Made by a program: the position numbers and the translations under genes. This document shows, one piece after another, positions 37,265-49,385 of a stretch of DNA of 64,000 bases (its first letter is position 1; every line of letters begins with the position of its first letter). The notes beneath the pieces were generated by a model. It was not told the origin of the DNA and made no database searches. It worked only from the letters and a program-made list of their open reading frames with translations. The stretch covers positions 1,581,908 through 1,645,907 of the forward strand of contig JADCRB010000067.1 in assembly GCA_021464245.1 (NCBI GenBank), in the 5' to 3' direction. This stretch comes from Carallia brachiata (Eukaryota; Streptophyta; Magnoliopsida; Malpighiales; Rhizophoraceae).

Positions 37265-38448
37265 CTCCAGCTCTTAATTTGTCTTCCTCACTCTTCTAGG
37301 ATTGCACAATTTACTTGAAAACTAAACTAAATAGCTATCTCACCAATTTACTTATTAGGGGATTGGAAGCAAAAGTATCCAGCGAACAATTCGTCTTATT
37401 CAGAATCAAGAATTACTAAATTCTCTTTGAAACAATTTTTGGTGGGTATAAATTAGATGAGATCAGCCGTAGACAACTTGCTCTCTTATGTCTTCTCTTT
37501 ATTTGAATGTTTCGAGGCCGGCCACCAAACTGCCCAAATGTTGCCGCCCGTACAGGCAGCTACAAATAAAATGAAACAATAGAAATCGGACAAAGGCCCA
37601 AGTTTACTCCGGAAATTTTTTTAACATTTAGCAGCGCATTATGGTATTCTTGGACTGTAATGGTACGGTTTTGATAGTGGAACATGGAAGTAACATGTTA
37701 GAAACTCACTAATAGCAACTTCGTAAGATTAGAAATAGGGTTTTGCGAATTTAACGTCTCCTCAAATCTTATACTGCCAGAGAGTAGTATACTATGATAT
37801 TCTTTTTTAGTTAATACTCTAATAATTGTCTGTTCGATCACTTATAATCTATAAAAAATTTATATGAGAACTAGCACGGTCGATGGCTATACATGATTGT
37901 CACTAAACATTATTTTTAATAGAAGTCTATTTAAAGTAGCATGAGGTGGACAAAAAAATCACATTTGACTAATAATACGATCAAACAATTGCTAAAAAAT
38001 GTGAGACACATTATTTATAGAAAAGAAATATTCACATGAAAAATATATTAGAAATCTTTCCCCAATAGAGCAGAAAATTCTTTTTGAGAAATCTTTCCCC
38101 ACATTTAAGACGTATATATTATTTTCTACTTTAGTATTAAAATGAAGGGGAAAAGGAAAAGGAAAATCCACGTGATTAATCATTTTCTTCTTTTTTTGAA
38201 AAAAAAATAAAAAAATAAGAAGACACCTACTATAATAGATTATATCTTTAAACTAAATTTATGAAAAAAAAACTGTACAATATTAAATAAGAGTCACCAA
38301 TTAAATCCATAAATGTGTGAGGCTAAACATACATTTAATTTTATTAAATACTTTAATAAAAATTTGCACGTACGATCTTAGTGTGCAAACAAAGCCCCCT
38401 AATTATTACACTACAACAAGGTATCTTCAAAGAATAAATGTTGGTGGG

Positions 38449-38610
38449 CCGGTGATTTTTGTGCCGAATTATGTGCTGAATAAAACTGGAGCTATTATTT
38501 TTGAAACTAAAACTGATATTTTTGAATCAGTTGTTATTTTTACATTTCAAAAGTATCAGCCCCAGTTTCAAAAATAACAGCTGCGGTTTCATTCGGCACA
38601 AAATTCCGGA
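38449..38610. mobile_element. Foldback MITE with near-full-length inverted arms
   Basis: The left arm starts CCGGTGATTTTTGTGCCGAA and contains GCTATTATTTTTGAAACT; the right arm ends TTCGGCACAAAATTCCGGA and contains AGTTTCAAAAATAACAGC. The arms of about 75 bp pair along most of their length around a short loop near 38,530. This is a classic stem-loop MITE and could give rise to small RNAs if transcribed. Confidence 0.75.
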
Positions 38611-38939
38611 ACTTTTAATTGCACTCATCTTCAAAATAAGATCGAGCGGATAGGATGGCACAAAGTGGGGCCAACCATCCAACGGCCGAATGGTCTGCCC
38701 AATGGCATGGCCTGGTTTGTTTTCTTCGACGTTAACCAGCAGCCTTCACCTCCTTCAATTTTCGGGCCGGGTTATGAGGGGCTCTATCCCGCCTCTCCGG
38801 GGCAACACTCGCGCTCAAGAGCAATTTATTATATATATATTACCAGGAACTCAGCAATAGTAAAGGGAATGGAGATGATAATTTTTAATTAGGAGATATA
38901 AAATTCGAACCTTAATTCTTCTCTCATCTCTCTCAATCT

Positions 38940-39060
38940 TCCAACAGCTAGGCTATCACTCGAGATAAGAGTTTGACGGTCAGCTAGGATGTTTTCACGT
39001 ACTCAACTCATGTTCGAATCCACTTGACTATTCTAGCCCCCCAAAAAAGTAGGGTGTAAG
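38940..39060 (+). mobile_element. tRNA-derived SINE-like stretch
   Basis: A-box-like GTCAGCTAGGATG (about 38,979) and B-box-like GTTCGAATCC (39,012) are about 25 bp apart, as in Pol III promoters. An opposite-strand pair (TAGCCTAGCTGTTGG and GGTTCGAATTT) lies just to the left, at about 38,907-38,957. No clear A tail or target duplication was found, so the call is tentative. Confidence 0.3.
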
Positions 39061-39963
39061 GAGAAGTGTGGTTGCTTGAATTATGAGTTCAGTAATTATT
39101 GTAATCATTTACAGGGGAGTCTTGGTCGGCTACATATGTGTTCTTATGACAAGTCGTCCTTATTAAAGAGGTTGAATTAAAACGTTAACAAATAATTCTA
39201 AACCTGAACCCGTAGAATTGATAAGTAACATCTATAAGATAAACGTACCGATCAACCTTACCAATCAATTTAAGCTTTGGAGCTTTTGGACGGTTTATTT
39301 GAACATATAAGAGACATAGAGCCATTATACGAAAAATGAGCTTTCCGCTTTCTTTGGGAAATTACTCGGCTCTTGAATGTAAGTCTTACTGAATGGTAAT
39401 GATCTGAATCGCTCCTTATCAACAATAATTCGCGCTAAAGTTTGCATTTTTTAACGTTAGATTTTGATGCAATTTCATGCCAACTATTTTGCTTAGTGAG
39501 CTTTGGTCATGTGAACAGCAAAAAAGAAAGAAGTTAGATAAAGCTTGATTATGACATCAAGCAGGGAAGACAAAAGTGCCTATCGTTTACATTCACACTG
39601 ATATAATTCAGAAAATGCCAAATTAATAGAAAAGAAGTCCAAAATTCTCAGGAAAAATAGGAAAAAAAGGAAATAAAATTGGTAACCAGAAAAAATCAAG
39701 CAAATTCAGGCAATAGCCTAAAACATACCAAAGCCAATTGATAATAACACTACTTGATTTAAAAACAGCGCTATTAATTGGAAAACCTTCAAGATCATGG
39801 GCATGGCCCTATACGACTAATTGCTGAAGTGTTTAAGCATTTTGTTAGTAAACGAGCATCATAGTCCAATTTTACTAAATATGACTGAAAAGTGGCCTAA
39901 TTACACAGCCAGTGGCTTTTGATGGGTGGATTCATCTCCATTGAAACGGCAACGGATTTGCAG

Positions 39964-40891
39964 TTATTTTGCCATATATAGAGAAGGGTACAATAAAAGT
40001 TGAGGAGCTTGCATATACATCTCTCTTTGGAGGTAAGAGCAATAGGTGTGGAACGTAGTAGGTGTCACATTTAATTGGAAGCCTAAGCCAAACAAGAAAT
40101 CCACCTCCAGAACGTTCATTTCTGCTGTGCTGATTCCTCCAACTTTGGCATAAAAGGCACTGTTGTAATATCTGGGAGAAAAAATCAAATTTCAAATAAC
40201 AAGAGCATCTCTTCAATGAACTTCCGACTAACTTATTATCAAAGCCACATTTACAATCATGGGGGCGTCCACCTTCATGGACCCCAGCAAATTTCTGCAG
40301 CTTATAAGCAATCGATAAACATAGACATATAGGATTAATTAAGGGGTATGCTGCATATTGAATGATAATAATAGAATTAACACTGAAGAGTTGATGTCAG
40401 CTACAGTCGATCAATATGACTCAACCATGAGTAAAAATAACGAGCACCCAAACTTAATCCCTTTATACGAAATGAGAGGAAACCACATTGAAATCCTAAA
40501 TAAAAGGAAAAAATAAATTCGAAAAATATGAAATCCAGCAGAAAACTTACATGTCGTCCATGAACTTAGCGGAGCCCAAAACGCTGGTGATAAGCAGCCT
40601 ATGCACATTGAAAGAATTGATAGGAAATGAAGTTAGTCTCTTCTGCGTAAAACGATTGAGATACACATAGGCGACCACGTAGCAAGAGGGGCTGCAATTG
40701 GCGTACTTGAAGATTCTTTCCAGACAGCGTTGAACGGATACGGTAGGCCTGGCGAGCCCATGGAAGACCAAAACTTCGTGGGGCCACAACTGATCACCCA
40801 TGAGATCGTTTGAATCTACAATCCGTTGGAGGAGCGAGGAGAGGAAAGTTACTACGTTAGGCATCATAACGGAGCTCTCCAAATCTGCCAT
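39964..40891 (-). CDS. P/U-type cyclin (CYCU4/CYCP4-like)
   Basis: Two exons, 40,891-40,551 and 40,171-39,964, join in phase (donor AT|GTAAGT, acceptor CCCAG) to give 182 residues, against about 200 for the usual CYCU4. The cyclin box is complete: FLSSLLQRIVDSND, VFHGLARPTVSVQRCLERIF, KYANCSPSCYVVAYVYLNRF, NSFNVHRLLITSVLGSAKF, YYNSAFYAKVGGISTAEM, and LEVDFLFGLGFQLNVTP. Plant P/U cyclins resemble yeast PHO80; some bind CDKA and link nutrient or brassinosteroid signals to division. The C-terminal tail is short and stops after SLYMAK, which may be a natural variant. The start MADLESSVMM fits the family. Confidence 0.9.
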
Positions 40892-42273
40892 TTGTTGATG
40901 TTGTGGTCCTTAATCAATTCTACTTTTTTTTTTGGTCTTAGTTTTGTTTCTTTTGAGGTTTACCAGTGTTTTATAAAGACACTGCCTGGATTTGCTGTTG
41001 TGTACTGAGAAAGCATTCTGGCATTTTTGCTTCTGCTTTCATTTGAGAGAGAAGACAGAAAGAAATTAGTAATTTTGGAGAAGGTCAAGGTCAATTGCAA
41101 TCTAAAACTAGCTGTTGTACAATACATAAGCAAAGATCAAGTCAGAACCTGTGGCTTGGATGTCCATGACGTACAAAGATATTAGCTCAAAAAAAAAAAA
41201 AAAAAGTTGTTACAATGAAATGGTCCCAGCTAACATTTGTATATGACCTGGATGCCTAGGAATTCATATGGCAATTTTCTACCAAAGAAGTAAAGGTGAG
41301 GACATAGGGCTAATTTAGAGCAAAATTCCTGTTGCATTCTGATGAGTTGGTGCTATGAGTCTGGGACCTATTGCGCGGTAAGACGGTATTAGAGTTAAGC
41401 CTAGAATATTTTTCAGCAAGACCATGTGGGGTTTATCTGGTGTTAACGTAAAGGATTTCTTTTTCTGTTGCCCTATAGGGCTTGACTTGAAAAGAAAAAA
41501 AAAAAAAAAAAAAAAAAGCTGGTGACTCGGTAATTCAAGGTAGTGGGAGCCACACGGCTTGGAGGCCTGCCACAGCCAGGTCCACCCAAGAACTGCTCTA
41601 TGTTTGGTTTCAACTTTCACGTGTTGCACCTCTCTGCAGCTCTGCTTTTGCTCATTGCATATCTATTGTGGAGACAATTCACTAAAGTGTGCTTTTGTGC
41701 TGGGTCATCAAATACCAACCGGCAGTGGCCGTAATTAGAAATCAAAGCCACAACTCACAAGCTTCAAATCTGTTTAATAAGGTGGTTGAGATGTCCGAAT
41801 TGGTCCTCCAATTATGATTGCTTTCCTTTCAAATCCGGTCCAACCAGGCAGTTGCAGAACAAGCAAACTTCTGCTTGTAAATTATGCTGCTATCATCTAG
41901 AAGACAGCTTAAGATATAAAAAAGGACCTTATACCAACTGACATTTGTGTTTTCGGTACCTTTAACTTGTTAATGATTCTTCACATTATAAACGATATTT
42001 TGTTTTTCATAACATGGAGAAAGGCCCAGTAGTTCTTCAATGTTTCGCTTCTTGTAATCATGTCGCATTTGAGCACCCCAACAGTCTTATCTTCATTTTC
42101 CACAAGAATAAATTTGGAAGGAAGATTGAGGGTTCAAAACCTACATTTCTCACATTCCCACATCAAAACCCACAACCAATAATACCTGAAATGCCGTTCT
42201 CCCCCATGAATTATAGATTTTATCATGGCTAAAATTCCCATTAATTACTTCCTTCATATATATATATATATAT

Positions 42274-42480
42274 TATTTTATTTTTTATTTTTTTATTTTT
42301 TTATTTTTTTTTGTCAATAAGGAGGACAAGACCCAAGTTAACTAGCTACGTTACGTTGAAGGCAGACACCAACAACATCGTCAGACATAATAGAAGACAG
42401 CCCATCGGAAGGACTTTCCAAAATAGTCAATCCCTGTCTCTGTGAGAAGCAGCATGAGTAACAGGTCAGTCTACAGGGCG
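42274..42480 (-). mobile_element. 3' end fragment of a non-LTR retroelement
   Basis: On the minus strand the body ends AACTTGGGTCTTGTCCTCCT, TATTGAC, then about 40 bases of A-rich tail broken by single T bases. It matches the layout of the fragment at 29,218-29,373. Confidence 0.45.
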
Positions 42481-43612
42481 ATTACTTTCTTTGTAGATGT
42501 GCTTGAAATTAACCAACCCTTTGCAAGGTTTAACAACTAGACTAAGCTAGCGGATTCATTCGAAAACAAATCTATTTATTATTTTTTTAACATACACTCA
42601 TGTAATGGGCCTCTTACATTTTGGAGTTCACGTCAAAATAACAGGTCTGATCTCTATTATGATCCATATAATCCCATCCCATCAGATCCGCAGTCTCTGC
42701 AGTATCTGCCAACAAGCAAGGATCAAAGTCTCATCATGTGTCTAATAGAACACTCACACCCCAATAACGACAAACATTCTAAATGTCTAATTTGATGTAT
42801 CGGAATCGCATCCTTCAAATGCGACGGGAGGCATGCCCACGTAGTCCATAGAGAAATTTTGTCATTGAAGAAAAGAACGAAAGAATTACAAAATGTCGTG
42901 TTGGTACAGCACATTGTCCCTTATGCAAGCCTGCCCGCAGGCAGCTTTGTGATACCCGTACCCCTACATTTATCCGCGCTGATACAGGAGTTGCTCAGCT
43001 GGTTGCAGCAACAACAAAGATGATGGCTGGTCCCATCTAGTCAGTATTATTCAACTCAAACGTTATAAAACAATTCAAGAAACTACTTGCATGGTTGCAT
43101 TGTAGAAGTCAAGAATATCCAATTTGTCCGCACTTGGACAAAGAGTTTCATTAGGCAATTTAGATTTAAACAATAATAAAATAATTACGAAATTTATTTA
43201 ATTATATTTAATAATTTTTTTATATAAATTCCGATTATTCAATAACCTTATTTTATTTTATTATTACGTTATTGCTACTTAAATATCGGACAAGATGGTT
43301 TCTTAACAGGCGCAGAAGCAGCGGCACGGAGAGAGAGAGAATTTGACGGCGTGCAGGTGCAGTCGGATTTTTCGACTTGTTAAAATCTAAGAAGTTGCTT
43401 TGTAGCACAAGTATCTATTCCTTTTGATCCTAAAAGCTACCATGGATATTTTAAGACTTTTTGAAAATGACCCGCCAGGCTTCAATCCCTAAACTAATAT
43501 GACTCTTCCTTTTATTTTTTCATCTACCGTGTCATAATTTGAATTCTAATTATTGAAATTAAGACCGCAACAAAGTTGATACTAATAAGACTTCTTCCAT
43601 CATTTCCACAAT

Positions 43613-44117
43613 GTTGTTAAAACCGGCTCGGACCGGCTGGTCCGACCGGTTCAACCGGTGACCGATCAAAAGTCCGGACCGGTTTATGACTACAGTTACC
43701 CCTTAACTCGGACCGGTCAAAATTGGTTTGAACCGGTCAAAAACCGATCAAAACCGATGAAAATCGGTCAAAAACTGAACCCGGTTCAACAGGTTCAAAC
43801 CGAGTATAAAAGTTTTATAAATTATAATTTAATCCCAATCTTTATTTAAATTAGAATTTGAGTTTTAAATTTAATTAAAATTTTCAATTTAGTTCTAAAT
43901 TTATCAAAACTTTCAATTTAGTCCTAAATTTATCAAAATTTTCAATTTAATCCTTAAAAATTAAAAAAGTAATATTTAATAATCATGTATAAGTATTATT
44001 TTTTTAAATTATTTTTATAAATATATATATTAATAAATACCGGTTCGACCGGTTGAACCGGTTGAATCTTGACCCACTAATGTTTCCGGTTCGATGACCG
44101 GTCTGGTTCTGACAACC
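43613..44117. mobile_element. MITE-like element with CCGGTT-rich inverted ends
   Basis: The left end GTTGTTAAAACCGGCTCGG, followed by repeated GACCGGTT/AACCGGT units, mirrors the right end (GGTTGAACCGG ... GACCGGTCTGGTTCTGACAAC). The centre is AT-rich with three CAATTTAG/ATCC(T/C)AA-type repeats. Elements with this CCGGTT pattern are common in dicot genomes. The ATTTCCA motif outside both ends may be part of a target duplication, but I cannot define it exactly. Confidence 0.65.
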
Positions 44118-44875
44118 TTGCATTTCCATCATTCGTTTTTTTTTTTTTTTTGGCCAGTGTTTCAGATACTTCGGCAGATATATTAAATTTAAAACGAAAA
44201 AAAAGAGAAAAAATTGCTTTGCGCCACTCTTTTGTTTTTGGTTTACTGCGCCACTCTTTTGTTTTTGGTTTACTGCGCCACTCTTTTTTTTGAGAGGGGG
44301 GGGGGAGGGGGGAATTCACGAATGAATGATGCGATGGTCTTTTCACTTCTCAAAGGAGCCGAAGGGAACGTCGGCCTCTTTGCTGATCACTACATTCGTA
44401 AAATGCACGGGTCCGTCTCATCTAGAATTGGACTTGGCCCAGCCCACTAAATAAATAGCCCAAATTCCATTCGTCAGATGGCACGAATAGTATTTCACAT
44501 GTATCAACAATGCGGCAAATCACTGTATCTATGCAATGGAGCTTATAGCAGAATTCAATTACGAAAAACTTGCTCCTTATAACGCCACTGCATGCAATTA
44601 CAGATTCATTAACGGGTCAAGGTTAGTTGAATGTCCTTGATAACTTCATTCCCTGACAACGTAGAATATTTTATTTCCCATAGACCCAAATAAACTGCCC
44701 CAGTAACTAGGTTGATGGGTGCTGATCTTACACTAGAGACCACCACAGAACCATGTCCAGGAAAACAAACACACAATATTTTACCACAACAATAGGTGAA
44801 TCTATACACACAAAAGTAGCAGACAGAGAGTATCCAATCTAGGCAGATGTTTGCCTGTTATATGCAACAGTTGAC

Positions 44876-47030
44876 TCAGCCATAGCATCTGATTGGATTA
44901 TTGCAGCCCTTTGAGGCAGATTGCTTGGATCCAAAACGCCCTCCTTTTTCAAGGTATTGCTGATGGTATTCTTCTGCTTGGTAAAATTTCTTGGCAGGTA
45001 AAATCTCGGTAACTATTTTCCTGTCCAAGAGCTTTTGCTGTCGTTTCACGGACTGCTTTGCTGCCTTCTCCTGCTCTGGAGTGTAATAGTATATTCCAGA
45101 TCTATATTGGGTTCCCACATCATTACCCTGCAAAGCAAGAATCACAAGACGTTATATCATTAAGTGGAGGGAATGAACTTTCGTGCACTAGCACGTACAG
45201 TGCTCCCAACATTACCCAAATGGACCACCATCATAATCCAATTCCACAAGACTAATGAAAATGAGATTTACACAATAAATATATGTCTGCTATGACCAGA
45301 AACATAATCAATGGTTTTCTTTTATCCTGATACACGTAATCCATTCTATCAAATAATAAACCCTATTGTAGCTGGAGAATCACCTACAAAATAAGCATTC
45401 ATGATGTTCATAGGCATGCCAAGCCTATTAGTTTGACATATACACATCAGATAAAGAACCAATTCTCACAATATTGTTGCTGGTGGTGGTGTTACCAGCC
45501 CTCGAACTCTTGACCTCAAGCATGGTCAATTCTCACAATATTGTCACATCCTTGTAAATTTGGATTTATGCAGGGCCAATTACTGTCATTGTAGTTCAGA
45601 CAGATATACGGACAAATAATCTCCTCCTGAGCAATCCCTGGGGTTTCACCCTAGAGCTGTCACACAATGTCTAGGCTTAAAAACGAAATGAAAGCCATGT
45701 GAGTGATCACTTTAATGTAATAATGACCTGCAGGAAAAAAAACTATGAATTTGCTTCATGCACACAGGTATTCACAATCCTATTTGCAGATGAAAGAGGA
45801 CCACCTCAATCAAACAGATGCAAACTGGGATATCTGGAGTAGCTAATTCACATCAGACAGGACTCTTTAAGCATTGCATAGTATAACTCTACATATCGTT
45901 AGTTCATTCAGTTATGAACTTCTTGATTTCCTCCTTGCTATCGGTAAGTTCAAGCTTATTACACCACCAGTTTTACGCTATTTTCCCTCACATAGACTTG
46001 TAAGCAGGATGGTTACGAAATTCAGGTAAAGCAGATGAGGAAATAAAGCACAATAAACAGGAATGTGGTGGCATGTGCATTCATCATATGATGTTTCCCA
46101 CATTGGGGAGTTGCAAATGTGAAGGCTACACACACACAAACACCCCCCACCGGGGGTGGGTTGGGGGAATAAGCAGTTCCCACCGCTAGGGGTGGGAAGA
46201 CTGATTATCCTTGTCAATCTCAAGGTAAGTGATTTTGCATACCAGTGCTTTCTCAGTATTCTGCTTCGCAAATTTCCTAGGCTAACAAACAAATGATTAA
46301 GGAGACACCCATGAAAAGACTCATTTGACTTGAAGAGTTAGTTGAGATTAAAAGTAACATCTAGGACGAGACTGATGACTTAATTATACTAACACATCAA
46401 ATAAAAATAGTGGGACAATAATGATAAATCTAAAGCTGAACAAAAGTTAGTCAAACAGAGAGTCAAACTCCAAATGCTTAACCAAATCCACACAGAAACC
46501 AACCACTGACAAGATGGCCTTCCCATATTACAAGTTTACAACCTAACCCATCAAAATTAAACGACAGAGCAGCACCCAAATCAAAGAATCCTGCTAAGAC
46601 CAAAATCATCTTAATTCAAAATGAACCAATTCAATCGAATCCAATAAAAAAAGCAATCCAATTCAATTCCAAGAAAACCCACCTGGCGATTCAGGCCAGT
46701 AGGGTCATGCCTGGCCCAGAATTCATCGAGCAGGGTCTCAAAGCTGCAGTCTTTAGGATCAAACTGCACCCTGACAACCTCACAATGCTTTGTTGTCCCA
46801 CTGCACACATCCTTGTAGGATGGATTATGCAACAGCCCCTGGCTATAGCCGACCTCCGTCTTGGTGACCCCTGGCACTCTCTGGAACGCCAATTCCACGC
46901 CCCAGAAGCAGCCGGCTCCAAACTGGGCGAAGAGCTGGCCAGGGGCCGGTACGTCGTCGTCCGGGCCCTGAGGAATCGTGGGGTCCATGGAGGACCTGGC
47001 GCCGAAACCCAGTTTGTTTAGGATGTTCAT
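44876..47030 (-). CDS. MSRA: Peptide methionine sulfoxide reductase A
   Basis: Two exons, 47,030-46,683 and 45,127-44,876, join in phase 0 over a 1555 bp intron to give 199 residues. The catalytic motif GAGCFWGVE places the active Cys at residue 41. The MsrA blocks [46 protein letters not shown] and IYYYTPEQ follow. The C-terminal [10 protein letters not shown] carries the Cys pair (191 and 197) that recycles the enzyme. The product reduces methionine-S-sulfoxide in proteins with thioredoxin. I see no transit peptide after [14 protein letters not shown], so the cytosol is likely. The start is the ATG at 47,030; a longer upstream frame to 47,174 reads leader sequence. Confidence 0.95.
45461..45544. 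mobile_element. 50 bp insertion flanked by a perfect 17 bp direct repeat (SINE remnant?)
   Basis: AATTCTCACAATATTGT occurs at 45,461-45,477 and again at 45,528-45,544, enclosing 50 bp. On the minus strand the insert holds GAGGTCAAGAGTTCGAGGGC, which resembles a Pol III B box. A perfect 17 bp target duplication is typical of LINE-mobilised SINEs. It lies in the MSRA intron. Confidence 0.6.
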
Positions 47031-47269
47031 CGGGGGCCGATAACAAGAGATGGCTCCCGAGTTTTGAGGGAAAGGCAGAGATTCAGAAAAAGAGAATATT
47101 TGGAGGTTTAAATGGAGGAAAGAAAAGCACTGGTCCTGACGCACTGTAAAGAAGGAAAAATACGAGTTGATCATCTCATCTAGTATTAAATTATTAAAAA
47201 TAAAGTGTGAAAAAATAAAAAAATAAATTAATTATTTGATGTTATTTAACTGTTTGTAATGGATTATGT

Positions 47270-49385
47270 GAGTTATGTTTGGTATTGAGGTAAAAAATGT
47301 GTTGTGGTATAATAATTGTATTTTAAATTAAAAGTAATTTCTTTAATATTTAGTAATTCTTTTTAAACAGAATTTTACAAACGTGATAACTATTAAAATT
47401 ATAATTTTACAAAAGTACCTTAAATATACTTTTGGAGAACGTGATAAAATTTAATGACCATACCATACAAATTTTGAATTAAGTAGATAAAATTAATTTT
47501 ACCAATTCAAGAAATTATTAAACATTCAAAATTTAAATTTTTTTATAACTTTTTCATAACTATTACCAAACAATCTGTAATTTTAAATAACAGTATTTTT
47601 AATTATAATATTTTATTCATAACACTTTAATCACATACTTTTATTTTACAGCATTGTCAAACATACTTATATTTGACTCTTACAAATAAATAGAGCTAGC
47701 GGCACTCTTGATTTTTTTAATTAATTTGAAATGTTAATGGAGAGCGCTACATTACATTTACTCATATTTAGAGTCATTTGCACAACATTGCGAATTTATA
47801 ATTTTAATAATATTAATAATATATTAATAAAATAAATATTAAAATTTAAAATTTTAATTTTTATAACTATTTTTTTCTTATAAATTAATTAATTGAAGTT
47901 TAAAATTTAAACAAAAAGTCATCTTCACAGCATTTAGGAGTCAGACATTTAAGATACTCATTAAAAAAACAGCAAAGCATTAAGAGGTAAATATGCCACG
48001 TCACCGACAATCAATTTCCGAGACATGATTGAGTCCCGCTTTTGGGAAAATGTGTTAGCACGTGGTGTACTAAGGTATGTTTGGTACTGTAGTTGAACTT
48101 ATGTTGAACTGTAAATTATATTTAAAATTTAAAAGTAATTTTTAAATATTTAGTTATTAATTTTAAATCACGTTTTGCACCGCTGATGTCATCTAAATTA
48201 ATTTTAAAAAAGTACCAAAAAGATAATTTTTTATAACTTAATGATCACACCATAATTTTTCTTTATTAAGTAGACAAAAATAACATTCACATTCTATAAT
48301 TGAGTCCCGACAATCAATTTCCGAGACATGATTGAGTCCCGCTTTTGGGAAAATGTGTTAGCGCGTGGCGTACTAAAGTATGTTTGGCAGTGTAGTTGAA
48401 CTTACGTTGAGTTGTGGAATTGTATTTAAAATTTAAAAGTAATTTTTAAGATATTTAGTTATTAATTTTAAATCATGTTTTACAGTCGTTAATGTCATTC
48501 AAATTATAATTTTAAAAAAGTACCAAAAAGATAATTTTTTATAACTTAATGACTACACCACACTTTTTCTTTATTGAGTAGACAAAAATAACATTCACAT
48601 TCCATAAGATTTTCTAAGATTGTCACTATATAAGGGGATTGTCACTATATAAGGGGAAAAATTCATTATTACTGTAAATTTTTATTGAACGCAAAACTTC
48701 AAAGACAACAGATATCTTCACAATTTTAAGATATATTTTACATAATTACAATTTCCATTTTAAAAGAACTTTATATCTCCATAATTTTTTTTGATAAAAA
48801 TCTCTCCTATTTCGTGATTTGGGAAAATCCCAAATCTAATCAAGGCTATCCTTGATATATTGCGGTACGTATGATTTGGGTTGTGAAAATTGATGTTTTC
48901 ACCGCATTACGTAAACTAGATTATTCTTTTTTATATTTTTATTTTTTTGACATTGTTTTTTTTTAATTGATAATATTCTTCTTCATATTACATTCAATAT
49001 TTTTATGTCTTACAAATTTACAATGAAAATTTTTTCCTCAATTCACTAGCAAAGAAAATAAAAATATAGATTTAGAGTGAAAATTCAAATTAAAATACAA
49101 AAATCAACATGCTCTCAATTATTAAATTAATCATTGTCAAATATATAAATTTTTTAAAACTGAAATAAAATAATCATGTCCTTAATAGTTATTTTATATA
49201 CTAACAACTGTTATAACAATAATTTTACCAAACAAACAAAATTAAATTTGATTTTTTTCGAAGTAATTTCACTATTTTTACCAAACATTATATAACTTTA
49301 AATAACGGTACTTTTATTATTAACACTTTTATTTACAGCACTTTTATTCATAGTACTTTTTCTAACAATTTTACCAAACAGGCCT
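47270..49385. mobile_element. Cluster of related MITEs (TGTTTGGTA ends)
   Basis: Four members share a left end (G)TATGTTTGGTA or GTATGTTTGGCAG, an AATTTAAAAGTAATTTTTAA-like block, a GTACC(AA) motif and, in the complete ones, a right end like CTTTATT...TACCAAACAGGCC or GTCAAACATAC. They lie side by side and partly as duplicates, so later copies seem to have landed in or beside earlier ones. Ends of this kind occur in hAT-type non-autonomous elements; no transposase is present. Confidence 0.5.
48004..48609. repeat. Imperfect tandem duplication, unit 303 bp
   Basis: Both units (48,004-48,306 and 48,307-48,609) begin CCGACAATCAATTTCCGAGA and end near GACAAAAATAACATTCACAT. They differ at scattered positions (GCACGTGGTGTAC against GCGCGTGGCGTAC). 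The unit includes one MITE of the cluster plus unique flank, so a segment was duplicated and not just the element. Confidence 0.9.

Larger units (their letters stand above)
37265..39963. other. Spacer between UGT and cyclin genes
   Basis: It begins with the UGT leader and promoter. No coding region is recognised. It holds a foldback element (38,449-38,610) and a SINE-like stretch (38,940-39,060). A GC-richer patch at 38,640-38,830 contains an ORF (38,665-38,892) without known domains. Confidence 0.45.
40892..44875. other. Spacer between cyclin and MSRA genes
   Basis: No gene is recognised. The ORFs at 41,315-41,629 minus, 41,543-41,734 plus and 42,014-42,232 plus have no known domains. An A run lies at 41,491-41,518. 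A TA run (42,256-42,273) adjoins a retroelement tail. A CCGGTT-rich MITE-like element occupies 43,613-44,117, and a 26 bp unit with CTCTTTTGTTTTTGGTTTACTG is tandemly repeated at 44,227-44,282. Confidence 0.45.
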
